This document shows, one piece after another, positions 26,668-36,404 of a stretch of 64,000 bases of DNA. The stretch spans positions 1-64,000 of the forward strand of contig NZ_LSRP01000001.1 of assembly GCF_001885585.1 (NCBI RefSeq), in the 5' to 3' direction. The notes below the pieces were generated by a model. The model did no database searches. It was not told the origin of the DNA and saw only the letters and a list, made by a program, of their open reading frames with translations. This DNA comes from Pararhizobium antarcticum (GTDB taxonomy: Bacteria; Pseudomonadota; Alphaproteobacteria; Rhizobiales; Rhizobiaceae). The position numbers and the translations under genes are program-made. Positions within the stretch are counted from its first letter, which is position 1; each line of letters begins with the position of its first letter.

Positions 26668-29082
26668 ATGTCAAAGAAACGCACGGCCGAGGCGCAGCAG
26701 ACACGGGACCGGATCGCAAGTGATCCGGTCTTCGGCTATGCGGCGCTTCCCGGTATCGCCGACGAAATGCTCGATACGCATGGCAATGTCCGTCCTGTCT
26801 GGCAGCACCTGCTGGCGACCATCGGCAGGATGGACGAAACTGAACTCGCCAACCGTTTCGCCCGGGCCGATCGATACCTGCGGGATGCCGGCGTGTTCTA
26901 TCGGGCCTATGGCGCCAAGGACAGCACCGAACGCAGCTGGCCGCTGTCGCACATCCCGGTGCTGATCGCCGATGCCGAATGGCAGGCAGTATCGCGCGGC
27001 CTGATACAGCGCGTCGAACTGCTGGAGCGCATCGCTGCCGACATCTACGGGCCGAACCGTCTCGTCGCCGAAGGCTTTCTGCCGCCCTCGCTGGTCGCGT
27101 CCAATCCGGAATTCCTGCGCCCGATGGTCGGCGTCCAGCCCGTGGACGGACATTTCCTGCATTTCTGTTCGTTCGAGATCGGACGGGGGCCGGATGGCAA
27201 CTGGTGGGTCCTGTCCGATCGTACGGAAGCGCCTTCGGGTGCCGGATTTGCGCTGGAAAACCGCGTCGCGACAACACGCGCCTTTTCCGATGTCTACGCC
27301 GAAACCCATGTGCACCGGTTGGCCGGCTTCTTTGCCGCCTTCCGTGACGAATTGCAGTCGCGCAAGAAACATCCCGACGACCGCATTGCTGTCCTGACTC
27401 CGGGCGTCGCCAACGAAACCTATTTCGAGCACGCCTATATCGCCCGTTATCTCGGCTTCATGCTGCTTGAAGGCGAGGATCTGACGGTGGTCGATGGCCG
27501 CGTCATGGTGCGCACCGTCGCCGGCCTGAAATCCATCGGCGTTTTGTGGCGGCGTCTCGATGCGTCCTTTGCCGACCCGCTCGAGTTGAACCAGACATCG
27601 CATATCGGCACGCCCGGCATCGTCGAGGCGCTGCGTTCCGGCTCGCTTTCGATCGTAAACTCCCTCGGCTCCGGCATTCTGGAAACCCGTGCCTTCCTCG
27701 CTTTCATGCCGACCATCTGCCGGCATCTTCTTGGCCAGGACCTGCTTTTGCCGAGCATCGCCACCTGGTGGTGCGGCCAGCAGCCGGAACGCGAGCAGGT
27801 CGCCCACAACATTGAAAAGATGGTGATCGGCCCGGCCTATTCGACCCGCCCCTTCTTCGACGACAACGGACAATCGGTGCTCGGCTCGTCATTGCGCGAC
27901 ACGGCAAAGGCCTCGATTGCCGACTGGCTGACCTCCGATGGCGCCAAGCTCGTCGGCCAGGAAGTCGTGACGCTGTCGACGACGCCGGCCTGGGTCAACG
28001 GCCGGCTGACGCCCCGACCGATGAGCCTGCGTGTCTACGCTGCGCGCACGCTGGACGGTTGGAAGATCATGCCGGGCGGCTTTGCCCGCATCGGCAGCGG
28101 CGCGGATGCCGCGGCAATCGCCATGCAGGCCGGTGGATCGGCGGCAGACGTCTGGATCGTCAGCGACAAGCCGGTCGAGCGCACGACGCTCCTGCCACCC
28201 GAGGAAAGTTTTACCCGCAACATGCCTGGCAGCCTGCCAAGCCGGGCGGCCGACAATCTCTTCTGGCTCGGCCGCTATATCGAGCGGGCCGAAGGTGCGC
28301 TGCGCATCCTGCGCGCCTGGCACGGGCGCTTCGCCGAATCCGCCGATCCGGGCACGCCGCTTTTGAAGGACGTGACGGACTATCTGGAAGCGCTGGACAT
28401 CGACACGAAGGAGCCGGTGCCAGCGAGCCTTCTTGCCAATATCAACAGCGCGCTGTTTTCGGCCAGCAATATCCGCGACCGCTTCTCGGCAGACGGCTGG
28501 CTGGCGCTCAACGATCTTGCCAAGACCGCGCGAAAATTCCAGGCGACCGTCCAGGCTGGCGACGACGCGACCCATGCCATGACGATCCTCTTGCGCAAGC
28601 TGGCGGGTTTTGCCGGTCTCGTGCATGAAAACATGTACCGCTTTACCGGCTGGCGTTTCCTGTCGATTGGCCGTTATCTCGAGCGCGGCCTGCATATGAC
28701 GCGCCTGCTCGGCCATACGTCCCGGTCCGATGCGCCTGATGGCGCCTATGACATGCTGCTGGAAATCGGCGACAGCGTCATGACGCATCGCCGCCGCTAC
28801 AACGTCAACACCGCAGCGCTGACCGTCACCGATCTTCTGGCACTCGACCCACTCAATCCCCGCTCGATCCTCTACCAGTTGAACGAGATCAAGACAGAGG
28901 TCGAACAATTGCCGAATGCCTTCTCGAACGGGCAGATGTCGCCCTTCTATCGCGAGGCGATGCGCCTGCATGCCGGGCTTGCGGTGATGACTCCGGAAGC
29001 AATGAGCGTCGAAGTCTACGAGCAGCTGGAGCAGGATCTTTACCGACTGTCGGATATTCTCGCACAAACCTATCTCGGCTGA
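26668..29082 (+). CDS. Circularly permuted ATP-grasp / alpha-E domain fusion protein
   Basis: An 804-residue protein. Residues about 60-480 are the circularly permuted ATP-grasp type 2 domain (FYRAYGAKDSTERSWPLSHIPVL, RVELLERIAADIYGPNRL, LTPGVANETYFEHAYIARYLG, SLGSGILETRAFLAFMP). Residues about 505-800 are the all-helical alpha-E domain (LPSRAADNLFWLGRYIERAE, ALDPLNPRSILYQL). ATP-grasp enzymes join a carboxylate to an amine via acyl phosphate. The fusion is usual in this operon type and supports a peptide-bond-forming step; no product is known. It abuts the upstream DUF2126 gene. Confidence 0.9.
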   Translation: MSKKRTAEAQQTRDRIASDPVFGYAALPGIADEMLDTHGNVRPVWQHLLATIGRMDETELANRFARADRYLRDAGVFYRAYGAKDSTERSWPLSHIPVLIADAEWQAVSRGLIQRVELLERIAADIYGPNRLVAEGFLPPSLVASNPEFLRPMVGVQPVDGHFLHFCSFEIGRGPDGNWWVLSDRTEAPSGAGFALENRVATTRAFSDVYAETHVHRLAGFFAAFRDELQSRKKHPDDRIAVLTPGVANETYFEHAYIARYLGFMLLEGEDLTVVDGRVMVRTVAGLKSIGVLWRRLDASFADPLELNQTSHIGTPGIVEALRSGSLSIVNSLGSGILETRAFLAFMPTICRHLLGQDLLLPSIATWWCGQQPEREQVAHNIEKMVIGPAYSTRPFFDDNGQSVLGSSLRDTAKASIADWLTSDGAKLVGQEVVTLSTTPAWVNGRLTPRPMSLRVYAARTLDGWKIMPGGFARIGSGADAAAIAMQAGGSAADVWIVSDKPVERTTLLPPEESFTRNMPGSLPSRAADNLFWLGRYIERAEGALRILRAWHGRFAESADPGTPLLKDVTDYLEALDIDTKEPVPASLLANINSALFSASNIRDRFSADGWLALNDLAKTARKFQATVQAGDDATHAMTILLRKLAGFAGLVHENMYRFTGWRFLSIGRYLERGLHMTRLLGHTSRSDAPDGAYDMLLEIGDSVMTHRRRYNVNTAALTVTDLLALDPLNPRSILYQLNEIKTEVEQLPNAFSNGQMSPFYREAMRLHAGLAVMTPEAMSVEVYEQLEQDLYRLSDILAQTYLG

Positions 29083-29092
29083 TCGGGCCCCC

Positions 29093-29971
29093 ATGCTGTA
29101 CGACATCAACCTCAAGATCACCTATGCCTATGAAGCCCCGGTTTCCGGGGGCCGGCACATCGTGCGCGTCCTGCCGATTTCGCTAAACGACCGCCAGAGG
29201 CTGGTGGCAGGCACGGTGACCTGCCTGCCGGCACCGGAAGAGCGTCGCGAAAACACCGACTTCTTCGCCAATCCGGCAACGATGATCCTGTTTCGCAAGG
29301 CACATGAGAAACTCGTCATCCGCATGCAGGCACGGGTGCAGGTCGAGCCGCCGACGCTGACGGCAGATTTTTCGCCTGATCTCGCCTGTCTTCCCGCCGA
29401 CATCGCCAATTGCTGGGCGCTCGACGGAAATTCGCCGCATCATTTCATCGGCCCAAGCCCGCGCCTGCCGGACGATACGGGCATTGCCGCCTATGCCCGC
29501 AGCGTGATCAGGGACGGCATGACGATCCGGCAGATCGCGCTCGCCATCTGCGAAAGGATCCACAAGGACTTCGTCTACGATCCGAAGGCGACGACGGTGG
29601 ACACGACCCCGCGCGAGGCATTCAAGATCAGGCGGGGGGTCTGCCAGGATTTCACCCATGTGATGATCGTCGCGCTGCGCAGCCTGGGGATACCCGCTGG
29701 CTATGTCAGCGGCTTCCTGCGCACCATCCCGCCGGCCGGCAAGGAGCGCCTGGAAGGTGCCGATGCCATGCACGCCTGGGTCCGCCTCTGGTGCGGCACC
29801 ACCTCCGGGTGGATGGAACTCGATCCGACAAACAATATTCTGGCGGGTTCGGACCATATCGTCGTTGGCCATGGACGTGACTACAGCGACGTTGCACCCG
29901 TCATCGGTGTCCTGAAAAGCTACGGAAGCCATAAGACGGAACAGGCCGTCGATGTCATTCCGGTCAGGTGA
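29093..29971 (+). CDS. Transglutaminase-like cysteine peptidase-fold protein
   Basis: A 292-residue protein with the bacterial transglutaminase N-terminal domain (LYDINLKITYAYEAPVSGGRH) and a catalytic core with Cys184 (RRGVCQDFTHVMI), His228 (DAMHAWVRLW) and Asp244 (ELDPTNN). It is cytoplasmic, with no signal peptide. Papain-like members of this group may act as peptidases or amidases rather than true transglutaminases. It starts 10 bp after the ATP-grasp gene and closes the operon. It resembles but is clearly distinct from the N-terminal module of the first gene. Confidence 0.92.
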   Translation: MLYDINLKITYAYEAPVSGGRHIVRVLPISLNDRQRLVAGTVTCLPAPEERRENTDFFANPATMILFRKAHEKLVIRMQARVQVEPPTLTADFSPDLACLPADIANCWALDGNSPHHFIGPSPRLPDDTGIAAYARSVIRDGMTIRQIALAICERIHKDFVYDPKATTVDTTPREAFKIRRGVCQDFTHVMIVALRSLGIPAGYVSGFLRTIPPAGKERLEGADAMHAWVRLWCGTTSGWMELDPTNNILAGSDHIVVGHGRDYSDVAPVIGVLKSYGSHKTEQAVDVIPVR

Positions 29972-29979
29972 ACCGAAAC

Positions 29980-30003
29980 GGGACCGCAGGTGTCCCTTTT
30001 TCA
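29980..30003 (+). terminator. Weak intrinsic terminator after transglutaminase operon
   Basis: GGGAC / GTCCC 5-bp stem followed by six Ts, 9 bp after the stop of the last gene. Confidence 0.5.
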
Positions 30004-30113
30004 GACAGGCCGGAAAGCGCCAAACCCCGACACGTGCGGCGTCTCTTTCCTTTAATTCAAATTTTAGCACGTACCTCCACCGAACCCTAAGACTTGTCGA
30101 TTAAGGTCTTGTC

Positions 30114-31403
30114 ATGGATCACATCACCAAGTCCGAGGACAGGCAAATGGGCAGGACGAGCAATATGCTGCGCAAATCAGGATCGCTTCTTCGAGATCGG
30201 GCCGGCAATTTCGGCATGATGACGGCCATCGTTTTGCCGGTTCTGCTGGCCGCAGGCGGTGTTGCGATCGACATGGCCAATATGGTGATGACGAAGAACA
30301 AGCTTCAGGATGCAACTGACGCTGCAGCGCTGGCTGCGGCATCGGCCCTGGCAAGCCAGGGCGTCAGCCACAACGAAGCCAAGCGCATTGCGCTGAACTT
30401 CCTGAAGGCCCAGGTCACAAGCACACAGAGCCTGGATGACCCGGGAGAGGGAGACGCCGATGCAAGCGGTGAAGCCCCTGGCGATGACGACGCGATCGCC
30501 AACGCTACGTCGGTGGAGATCACAGAAGCACCGACGGTCGGCACCGGCAAATCCTTCAAGGTCGCCGTCGCTTTCGACTATCCGGTACCGCTCAATCCGA
30601 TGACGCGCTTGCTTGGCAAGGAAAGCGTTACCGTCAGCAGCGCTTCAGAGGCCGAGAGCTCGACCCAGTCGAAGAACGCCCTGTCGATGTACCTGGTGCT
30701 CGATCGCTCCGGCTCGATGGGCGAAAACACCAGCACGGTGAACAGCACCAGTCCGACCTATACGTACGACTGCAGCTACTATAGCGGCTGGACATACGTC
30801 CCGAAAACCTGCACGGCCACGAACTATGTAAGGAAGATTGCAGCACTCAAGCAGGCAACAGCCGATCTGCTGACGCAATTGAATACATCTGATCCGACGG
30901 CACAACTCGTGCGGTTGGGTGCCGTGTCCTATAACGACCGTATGCAAACCCAGAGCGACCTCGCCTGGGGACAAACCGCGGCACTTGCCTATGTCAGCGC
31001 CCTGACGGCGACAGGCGGAACCGATTCCAGCCAGGCGTTCAAGCTTGCCTATACAAAGCTTGCAGCGAATACCGAAGACACAGCGCACAAAAACAAGAAC
31101 GGCCAGGTTCCGACCAAATACATTGTCTTCATGACCGATGGCGACAACAACTACTACAACAACAGATCCAACAGCACGTCGGCAGACGTCGAAACGAAAA
31201 AATACTGTGATAAGGCCCGCACCGACAAGATCGAGGTCTTCAGCGTGGCCTTCATGGCACCGACGAGAGGCCAGGCGCTGCTGAAATATTGCGCCACGTC
31301 GGACAAGCATTATTTCCCGGCAGAAAACGCCAGCGAATTGACGGCCGCCTTCAAATACATCGGCGAAAAGGCATCCGAACTGACATCGCGCCTTTCGCGC
31401 TAA
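30114..31403 (+). CDS. TadG-like pilus-assembly protein with von Willebrand factor A domain
   Basis: A 429-residue protein. The N-terminus has the TadE/G-like pattern DRAGNFGMMTAIVLPVLLAAGGVAIDMANMV (hydrophobic part about residues 34-56), then KLQDATDAAALAAA. A vWA domain begins near residue 190 with the MIDAS motif LVLDRSGSMGEN and later FMTDGDNNYYNN. The protein is probably anchored in the inner membrane with most of it outside. No other tad genes lie near, so a part in Flp-pilus assembly is only inferred. A second start at 30147 (with GAGG before it) is equally good. Confidence 0.85.
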   Translation: MDHITKSEDRQMGRTSNMLRKSGSLLRDRAGNFGMMTAIVLPVLLAAGGVAIDMANMVMTKNKLQDATDAAALAAASALASQGVSHNEAKRIALNFLKAQVTSTQSLDDPGEGDADASGEAPGDDDAIANATSVEITEAPTVGTGKSFKVAVAFDYPVPLNPMTRLLGKESVTVSSASEAESSTQSKNALSMYLVLDRSGSMGENTSTVNSTSPTYTYDCSYYSGWTYVPKTCTATNYVRKIAALKQATADLLTQLNTSDPTAQLVRLGAVSYNDRMQTQSDLAWGQTAALAYVSALTATGGTDSSQAFKLAYTKLAANTEDTAHKNKNGQVPTKYIVFMTDGDNNYYNNRSNSTSADVETKKYCDKARTDKIEVFSVAFMAPTRGQALLKYCATSDKHYFPAENASELTAAFKYIGEKASELTSRLSR

Positions 31404-31424
31404 CCTAAAATCGCCATCGTTTTT

Positions 31425-31452
31425 CACCCGCCCGGAGCAATCCGGGCGGGTG
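31425..31452 (+). terminator. Strong GC hairpin after the TadG-like gene
   Basis: CACCCGCCCGGA and TCCGGGCGGGTG form a perfect 12-bp stem with a 4-nt loop, 21 bp after the stop. Only ATTT follows, so the U-tract is poor. Confidence 0.55.
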
Positions 31453-31551
31453 ATTTGCGCGTGCAACACCGTCGCCTCTACGCTTTTGCCGATATAAAGG
31501 TATCCCTAAAAAGCCAACCGTTCAATTTTCATCTTATTGAAAACACTTATT

Positions 31552-31561
31552 GCAAGCGCTT
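31552..31561. promoter_or_regulatory. LacI/GalR-like box upstream of glgP
   Basis: GCAAGCGCTT, with the central palindrome AAGCGCTT, lies 86 bp before the glgP start in an AT-richer stretch. It resembles LacI-family operators; no binding data. Listed as tentative. Confidence 0.25.
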
Positions 31562-31646
31562 CGTATCGGTGCATAAATTGCGCCACGCCCCGTTGGTGTT
31601 CGACCTCCGGTCTCCCAAATCTCGACAAGAGGGTAAGTCCGTTTCC

Positions 31647-34109
31647 ATGACCAGTCCGTCCAACTCCGACCTCCTCAGCGCCGCCCCCCGCGCCTCAACT
31701 CCAGAAGTTCTTGCACAGGAAATCCTCGAGCGCCTGACCTACCGTATCGGCAAGGATCCGAAGGTTGCCAAGCCACACGACTGGATGACCGCCAGCATTC
31801 TCGTCATCCGCGACCGGATCACAGACAACTGGATGGAGTCCACCCGCAAGACCTACCGGACGAATGCCAAGCGCGTTTACTACCTGTCACTCGAGTTTCT
31901 GATCGGCCGGCTGATGCGCGATGCCGTCACCAATATCGGGCTGATGGACGAACTGCGTCAGGCTCTGGCATCGCTCGGCGTCGACATTGATGTGATTGCC
32001 CTTCTGGAACCGGACGCGGCACTCGGCAATGGTGGTCTCGGCCGTCTCGCTGCCTGCTTCATGGAATCGATGGCGAGCGTCGATATTCCGGCCTATGGCT
32101 ACGGCATCCGCTATGTTCACGGCCTTTTCCGCCAGCAGATGGCCGATGGCTGGCAGGTGGAACTGCCCGAAACCTGGCTCGCCCATGGCAATCCCTGGGA
32201 ATTCGAGCGTCGTGAAAGCTCCTATGAAATAGGCTTCGGGGGCTCCGTCGAGACCGTGAATGTCGATGAGGAACTGACCCGCTACGTCTGGAAGCCGGCA
32301 GAGCGCGTCATCGCCACGGCCTGCGACACGCCGGTCGTCGGCTGGCGCGCCAAGCGCGTCAACACGCTGCGTCTCTGGTCGGCCCACCCGATCGATCCGA
32401 TCCTGCTTGATGCTTTCAATGCCGGCGACCACATCGGCGCCCTGAAGGAAAGCAACAAGGCCGAAAGTCTGGCCCGTGTCCTCTATCCGGCCGACGCCAC
32501 CCCAGCGGGCCAGGAACTGCGCCTGCGGCAGGAGTTTTTCTTCTCCTCTGCCTCGCTGCAGGACATCCTGCGCCGTCACCTGCAGCAATATCCGGACTTC
32601 TCCTCGCTCCCGGACAAGGTCTCGATCCAGCTCAACGATACCCATCCGGCCGTATCGATCGCCGAACTCATCCGTCTTTTGATGGACGTCCACGGCATGG
32701 ATTTCGAGCAGGCCTGGGAAATTTCCCGCAAGACCTTCTCCTACACCAACCATACGCTTTTGCCGGAAGCGCTTGAAACCTGGCCGGTGCCGCTGTTCGA
32801 GCGCCTGCTGCCGCGGCATATGCAGATCGTCTATGCGATCAATGCCAAGATCCTTCTCGAAGCCCGCAAGCAGAAGGTCCACACCGACCAGGAAGTGCGC
32901 AACATTTCGCTGATCGACGAAAGCGGCGACCGCCGCGTTCGCATGGGCAATCTCGCTTTTGTCGGTTCGCACTCGATCAATGGCGTTTCCGCCCTACATA
33001 CAGAACTCATGAAGGAAACCGTCTTTGCCGATCTGCATCGGCTTTACCCGACACGCATCAACAACAAGACCAACGGCATCACCCCTCGCCGCTGGCTGAT
33101 GCAGTGCAATCCGGACCTGTTCAACCTGATCCGCGAGACCATCGGCGACGATTTCATGGACAATGCGGAAGCGCTGCAGGCGCTCGACGCCTATGCCGAC
33201 AAGCCCGATTTCCAGCAGGCCTTTGCCGCGATCAAACGATCCAACAAGGTCAAGCTTGCGCAGCTCGTGCAGGGTCGCATGGGCATCAAACTCGATCCTT
33301 CGGCGATCTTCGATATCCAGATCAAGCGGATCCACGAATACAAACGCCAGCTTCTCAACATCATCGAGGCGGTCGCGCTCTACGACCAGATCCGCTCGCA
33401 TCCGGAACTGGACTGGGTGCCGCGCGTCAAGCTTTTCGCCGGCAAGGCGGCGCCGAGCTATCACAATGCCAAGCTGATCATCAAGCTGGCCAATGACGTC
33501 GCCAAGGTCATCAACAACGATCCGGCCGTGCGCGGGCTGCTCAAGGTCGTTTTCGTGCCCAACTACAACGTCTCGCTGGCCGAAATCATCGTGCCCTCCG
33601 CCGATCTGTCCGAACAGATTTCGACAGCCGGCATGGAAGCGTCCGGCACCGGCAACATGAAGTTCGCCCTGAATGGAGCGTTGACCATCGGAACGCTCGA
33701 CGGCGCCAATGTCGAGATGCGCGATTGGGTGGGCGAAGAAAACATCAAGATCTTCGGCATGACGGCCGATGAAGTCACCAAGGTTCGCGCCGAGGGCCAC
33801 AATCCGCGTGCGATCATCGAGCAGTCGCGGGAACTGTCGCAGGCACTGCTGGCGATCTCCTCCGGTGTCTTCTCCCCTGATGACCGCAACCGGTTCACCG
33901 GTCTGGTCGATGGCATCTACTCGCATGACTGGTTCATGGTCGCCGCCGACTTCGACGCCTATGCCAAGGCCCAGCGCGAAATCGATACGATTTGGACAGA
34001 CCCGTCCTCCTGGTATTCGAAGACGATCCGCAACACCGCCCGCATGGGGTGGTTCTCGTCCGACCGCACAATCCGGCAGTATGCCGGGGAAATCTGGAGA
34101 GCCGGATGA
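31647..34109 (+). CDS. glgP: Glycogen phosphorylase
   Basis: An 820-residue PLP enzyme that removes glucose-1-phosphate from glycogen ends. Conserved blocks include FLIGRLMRDA, the catalytic region LNDTHPAVSIAEL, NGITPRRWL and the PLP-lysine region EASGTGNMKFALNGALTIGT. First gene of the glgP-glgB-glgC-glgA-pgm operon. The frame is open to 31455, but the ATG used gives the normal family length and N-terminus. Its stop overlaps the glgB start in ATGA. Confidence 0.97.
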   Translation: MTSPSNSDLLSAAPRASTPEVLAQEILERLTYRIGKDPKVAKPHDWMTASILVIRDRITDNWMESTRKTYRTNAKRVYYLSLEFLIGRLMRDAVTNIGLMDELRQALASLGVDIDVIALLEPDAALGNGGLGRLAACFMESMASVDIPAYGYGIRYVHGLFRQQMADGWQVELPETWLAHGNPWEFERRESSYEIGFGGSVETVNVDEELTRYVWKPAERVIATACDTPVVGWRAKRVNTLRLWSAHPIDPILLDAFNAGDHIGALKESNKAESLARVLYPADATPAGQELRLRQEFFFSSASLQDILRRHLQQYPDFSSLPDKVSIQLNDTHPAVSIAELIRLLMDVHGMDFEQAWEISRKTFSYTNHTLLPEALETWPVPLFERLLPRHMQIVYAINAKILLEARKQKVHTDQEVRNISLIDESGDRRVRMGNLAFVGSHSINGVSALHTELMKETVFADLHRLYPTRINNKTNGITPRRWLMQCNPDLFNLIRETIGDDFMDNAEALQALDAYADKPDFQQAFAAIKRSNKVKLAQLVQGRMGIKLDPSAIFDIQIKRIHEYKRQLLNIIEAVALYDQIRSHPELDWVPRVKLFAGKAAPSYHNAKLIIKLANDVAKVINNDPAVRGLLKVVFVPNYNVSLAEIIVPSADLSEQISTAGMEASGTGNMKFALNGALTIGTLDGANVEMRDWVGEENIKIFGMTADEVTKVRAEGHNPRAIIEQSRELSQALLAISSGVFSPDDRNRFTGLVDGIYSHDWFMVAADFDAYAKAQREIDTIWTDPSSWYSKTIRNTARMGWFSSDRTIRQYAGEIWRAG

Positions 34110-36316
34110 CATCAGCACCAAAAGATGGATCCACAGAACAAATGGCTGGAGCCCTTCCGGCCGAAACAATAGCGACGGTGTTGTCTGGCGCGCATACGGA
34201 CCCATTTTCGGTGCTTGGTGTGCATGCAACGGCCAAGGATTTTGTCGCGCGCTGCTTCATTCCGGGCGCCTGGGATGTGGCGGCGGAAACACTGTCCGGC
34301 AAGGCGCTCGGCGCCTTGACAAGACGTGACGATGCCGGGTTTTTCGAGGGCCTCGTTGCCCTCAAGAAGATCCAGCCGGTTCGCTACCGCGCCCGTAACG
34401 AGGGTGGCGAATGGACGGTGATCGATCCCTACAGCTTCGGCCCCGTTCTCGGCCCTATGGACGACTATTATATCCGCGAAGGCTCGCATCTGCGGCTGTT
34501 CGACAAACTCGGCGCCCATCCCATCAAGCACGACGGCGCCGATGGCTTCCATTTCGCCGTCTGGGCTCCGAATGCGCAGCGCGTCTCCGTGGTCGGCGAG
34601 TTCAACGCGTGGGATGGCCGCCGCCATGTCATGCGCTTGCGGTCCGATACCGGGATCTGGGAAATCTTCCTGCCTGGCGTCCAGGACGACATGATCTATA
34701 AATACGAGATCATCGGCAAAAACGGCGAATTGCTGCCGCTGAAAGCCGATCCCTTCGCACGCCGTTCGGAGCTGCGCCCAAACAACGGCTCGAAGACGAC
34801 AGGCGAAATCGCGCAGGTCTGGGAGGACGAGGCGCACCGTGCCCATTGGGCGAGTGTCGATGCACGCCGCCAGCCGATCTCCATCTACGAAGTGCACGCG
34901 GCCTCCTGGCAACGCCGCGACAATGGCGACATGCTGTCCTGGGATGAAATGGCCGAACGGCTGATCCCCTACTGCATCGACATGGGCTTCACCCATATCG
35001 AATTCCTGCCGATCACCGAATATCCGTTCGATCCGTCCTGGGGCTACCAGACGACTGGTCTTTATGCACCGACAGCCCGTTTCGGCGAACCGGAAGGCTT
35101 TGCCCGCTTCGTCAACGGCGCCCACAAGGTCGGCCTCGGTGTCATCCTCGACTGGGTGCCGGCCCATTTCCCGACGGACGCGCATGGCCTGGGATGGTTC
35201 GACGGTACGGCGCTCTACGAGCATGAAGATCCGCGCCAGGGTTTCCACCCGGACTGGAACACCGCGATCTACAATTTCGGCCGCGCCGAAGTGTTTTCCT
35301 ATCTCGTCAACAACGCCCTCTACTGGGCCGAAAAATTCCATCTTGACGGTTTGCGCGTCGATGCAGTCGCTTCGATGCTCTACCTCGACTATTCGCGCAA
35401 GCATGGCGAATGGGTTCCGAACGAGTATGGCGGCAACGAGAATCTGGACGCGGTGCGCTTCCTGCAGACCATGAACACGGAAGTCTATGGCAGCCATCCC
35501 GGCATCCTGACGATCGCCGAGGAATCCACGTCCTGGCCGAAAGTATCGGCGCCCGTGCACGCCGGCGGCCTCGGCTTCGGCTTCAAGTGGAACATGGGCT
35601 TCATGCACGACACCCTGCAGTATTTCGCGCGCGAGCCGATCCACCGCAAACACCACCACAGCGACATGACCTTCGGGCTGATCTATGCCTTCAGCGAGAA
35701 TTTCGTTCTGCCGCTCTCCCACGATGAAGTGGTGCACGGCAAGGGCTCGCTGGTGGCCAAGATGGCCGGCGACGACTGGCAGAAATTTGCCAATCTGCGG
35801 GCCTATTACGGCTTCATGTGGGGCTATCCGGGCAAGAAGCTTTTGTTCATGGGCCAGGAATTCGCCCAGTGGCGGGAATGGGCGGAAGACCGGTCGCTCG
35901 ACTGGAACCTGCTCGAATACCCGCTGCACGAGGGCATGCGCCGGCTGGTGCGCGACCTCAACGGCACCTACCGCAACAAGGCCGCTCTGCATGGCCGCGA
36001 CTGCGAGGGCGAAGGCTTCGAATGGCTGATCGCAGACGACAGCGAGAATTCCGTCTTTGCCTTCCTGCGCAAGGCACCAGGCGAGAAAATGGTTGCCGTG
36101 ATCAGCAATTTCACGCCTGTTTATCGCGAGAACTATTCCATACCGCTGCCTGTGGAGGGGCGGTGGAAGGAAATCCTCAACAGCGACGCCGAGATCTATG
36201 GCGGTAGCGGCAAGGGCAATGGAGGCATCGTCAAGGCAAGCAGAAACAGTACGGGGGGCATATCCGCTTCGATCATGTTGCCACCTTTGGCAACCTTGAT
36301 GCTGGAACAGGACTAG
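34106..36316 (+). CDS. glgB: 1,4-alpha-glucan branching enzyme
   Basis: A 736-residue GH13 enzyme that forms alpha-1,6 branches in glycogen. Two N-terminal beta-sandwich modules ([11 protein letters not shown] and [20 protein letters not shown]) precede the catalytic barrel. Active-site segments are [19 protein letters not shown] (nucleophile Asp), IAEESTSWP (acid Glu) and [11 protein letters not shown]. The ATG overlaps the glgP stop (ATGA), indicating translational coupling. A longer frame begins at 33992, inside glgP, and is not used. Confidence 0.97.
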   Translation: MTSAPKDGSTEQMAGALPAETIATVLSGAHTDPFSVLGVHATAKDFVARCFIPGAWDVAAETLSGKALGALTRRDDAGFFEGLVALKKIQPVRYRARNEGGEWTVIDPYSFGPVLGPMDDYYIREGSHLRLFDKLGAHPIKHDGADGFHFAVWAPNAQRVSVVGEFNAWDGRRHVMRLRSDTGIWEIFLPGVQDDMIYKYEIIGKNGELLPLKADPFARRSELRPNNGSKTTGEIAQVWEDEAHRAHWASVDARRQPISIYEVHAASWQRRDNGDMLSWDEMAERLIPYCIDMGFTHIEFLPITEYPFDPSWGYQTTGLYAPTARFGEPEGFARFVNGAHKVGLGVILDWVPAHFPTDAHGLGWFDGTALYEHEDPRQGFHPDWNTAIYNFGRAEVFSYLVNNALYWAEKFHLDGLRVDAVASMLYLDYSRKHGEWVPNEYGGNENLDAVRFLQTMNTEVYGSHPGILTIAEESTSWPKVSAPVHAGGLGFGFKWNMGFMHDTLQYFAREPIHRKHHHSDMTFGLIYAFSENFVLPLSHDEVVHGKGSLVAKMAGDDWQKFANLRAYYGFMWGYPGKKLLFMGQEFAQWREWAEDRSLDWNLLEYPLHEGMRRLVRDLNGTYRNKAALHGRDCEGEGFEWLIADDSENSVFAFLRKAPGEKMVAVISNFTPVYRENYSIPLPVEGRWKEILNSDAEIYGGSGKGNGGIVKASRNSTGGISASIMLPPLATLMLEQD

Positions 36317-36404
36317 GCACGGACACGTGCGAAAAGACGTTGGACGGAACGATGCCGGACCGGCCTCGTTTTCGCTTCGGGAACATTCTATCGGGAGGAA
36401 GACC

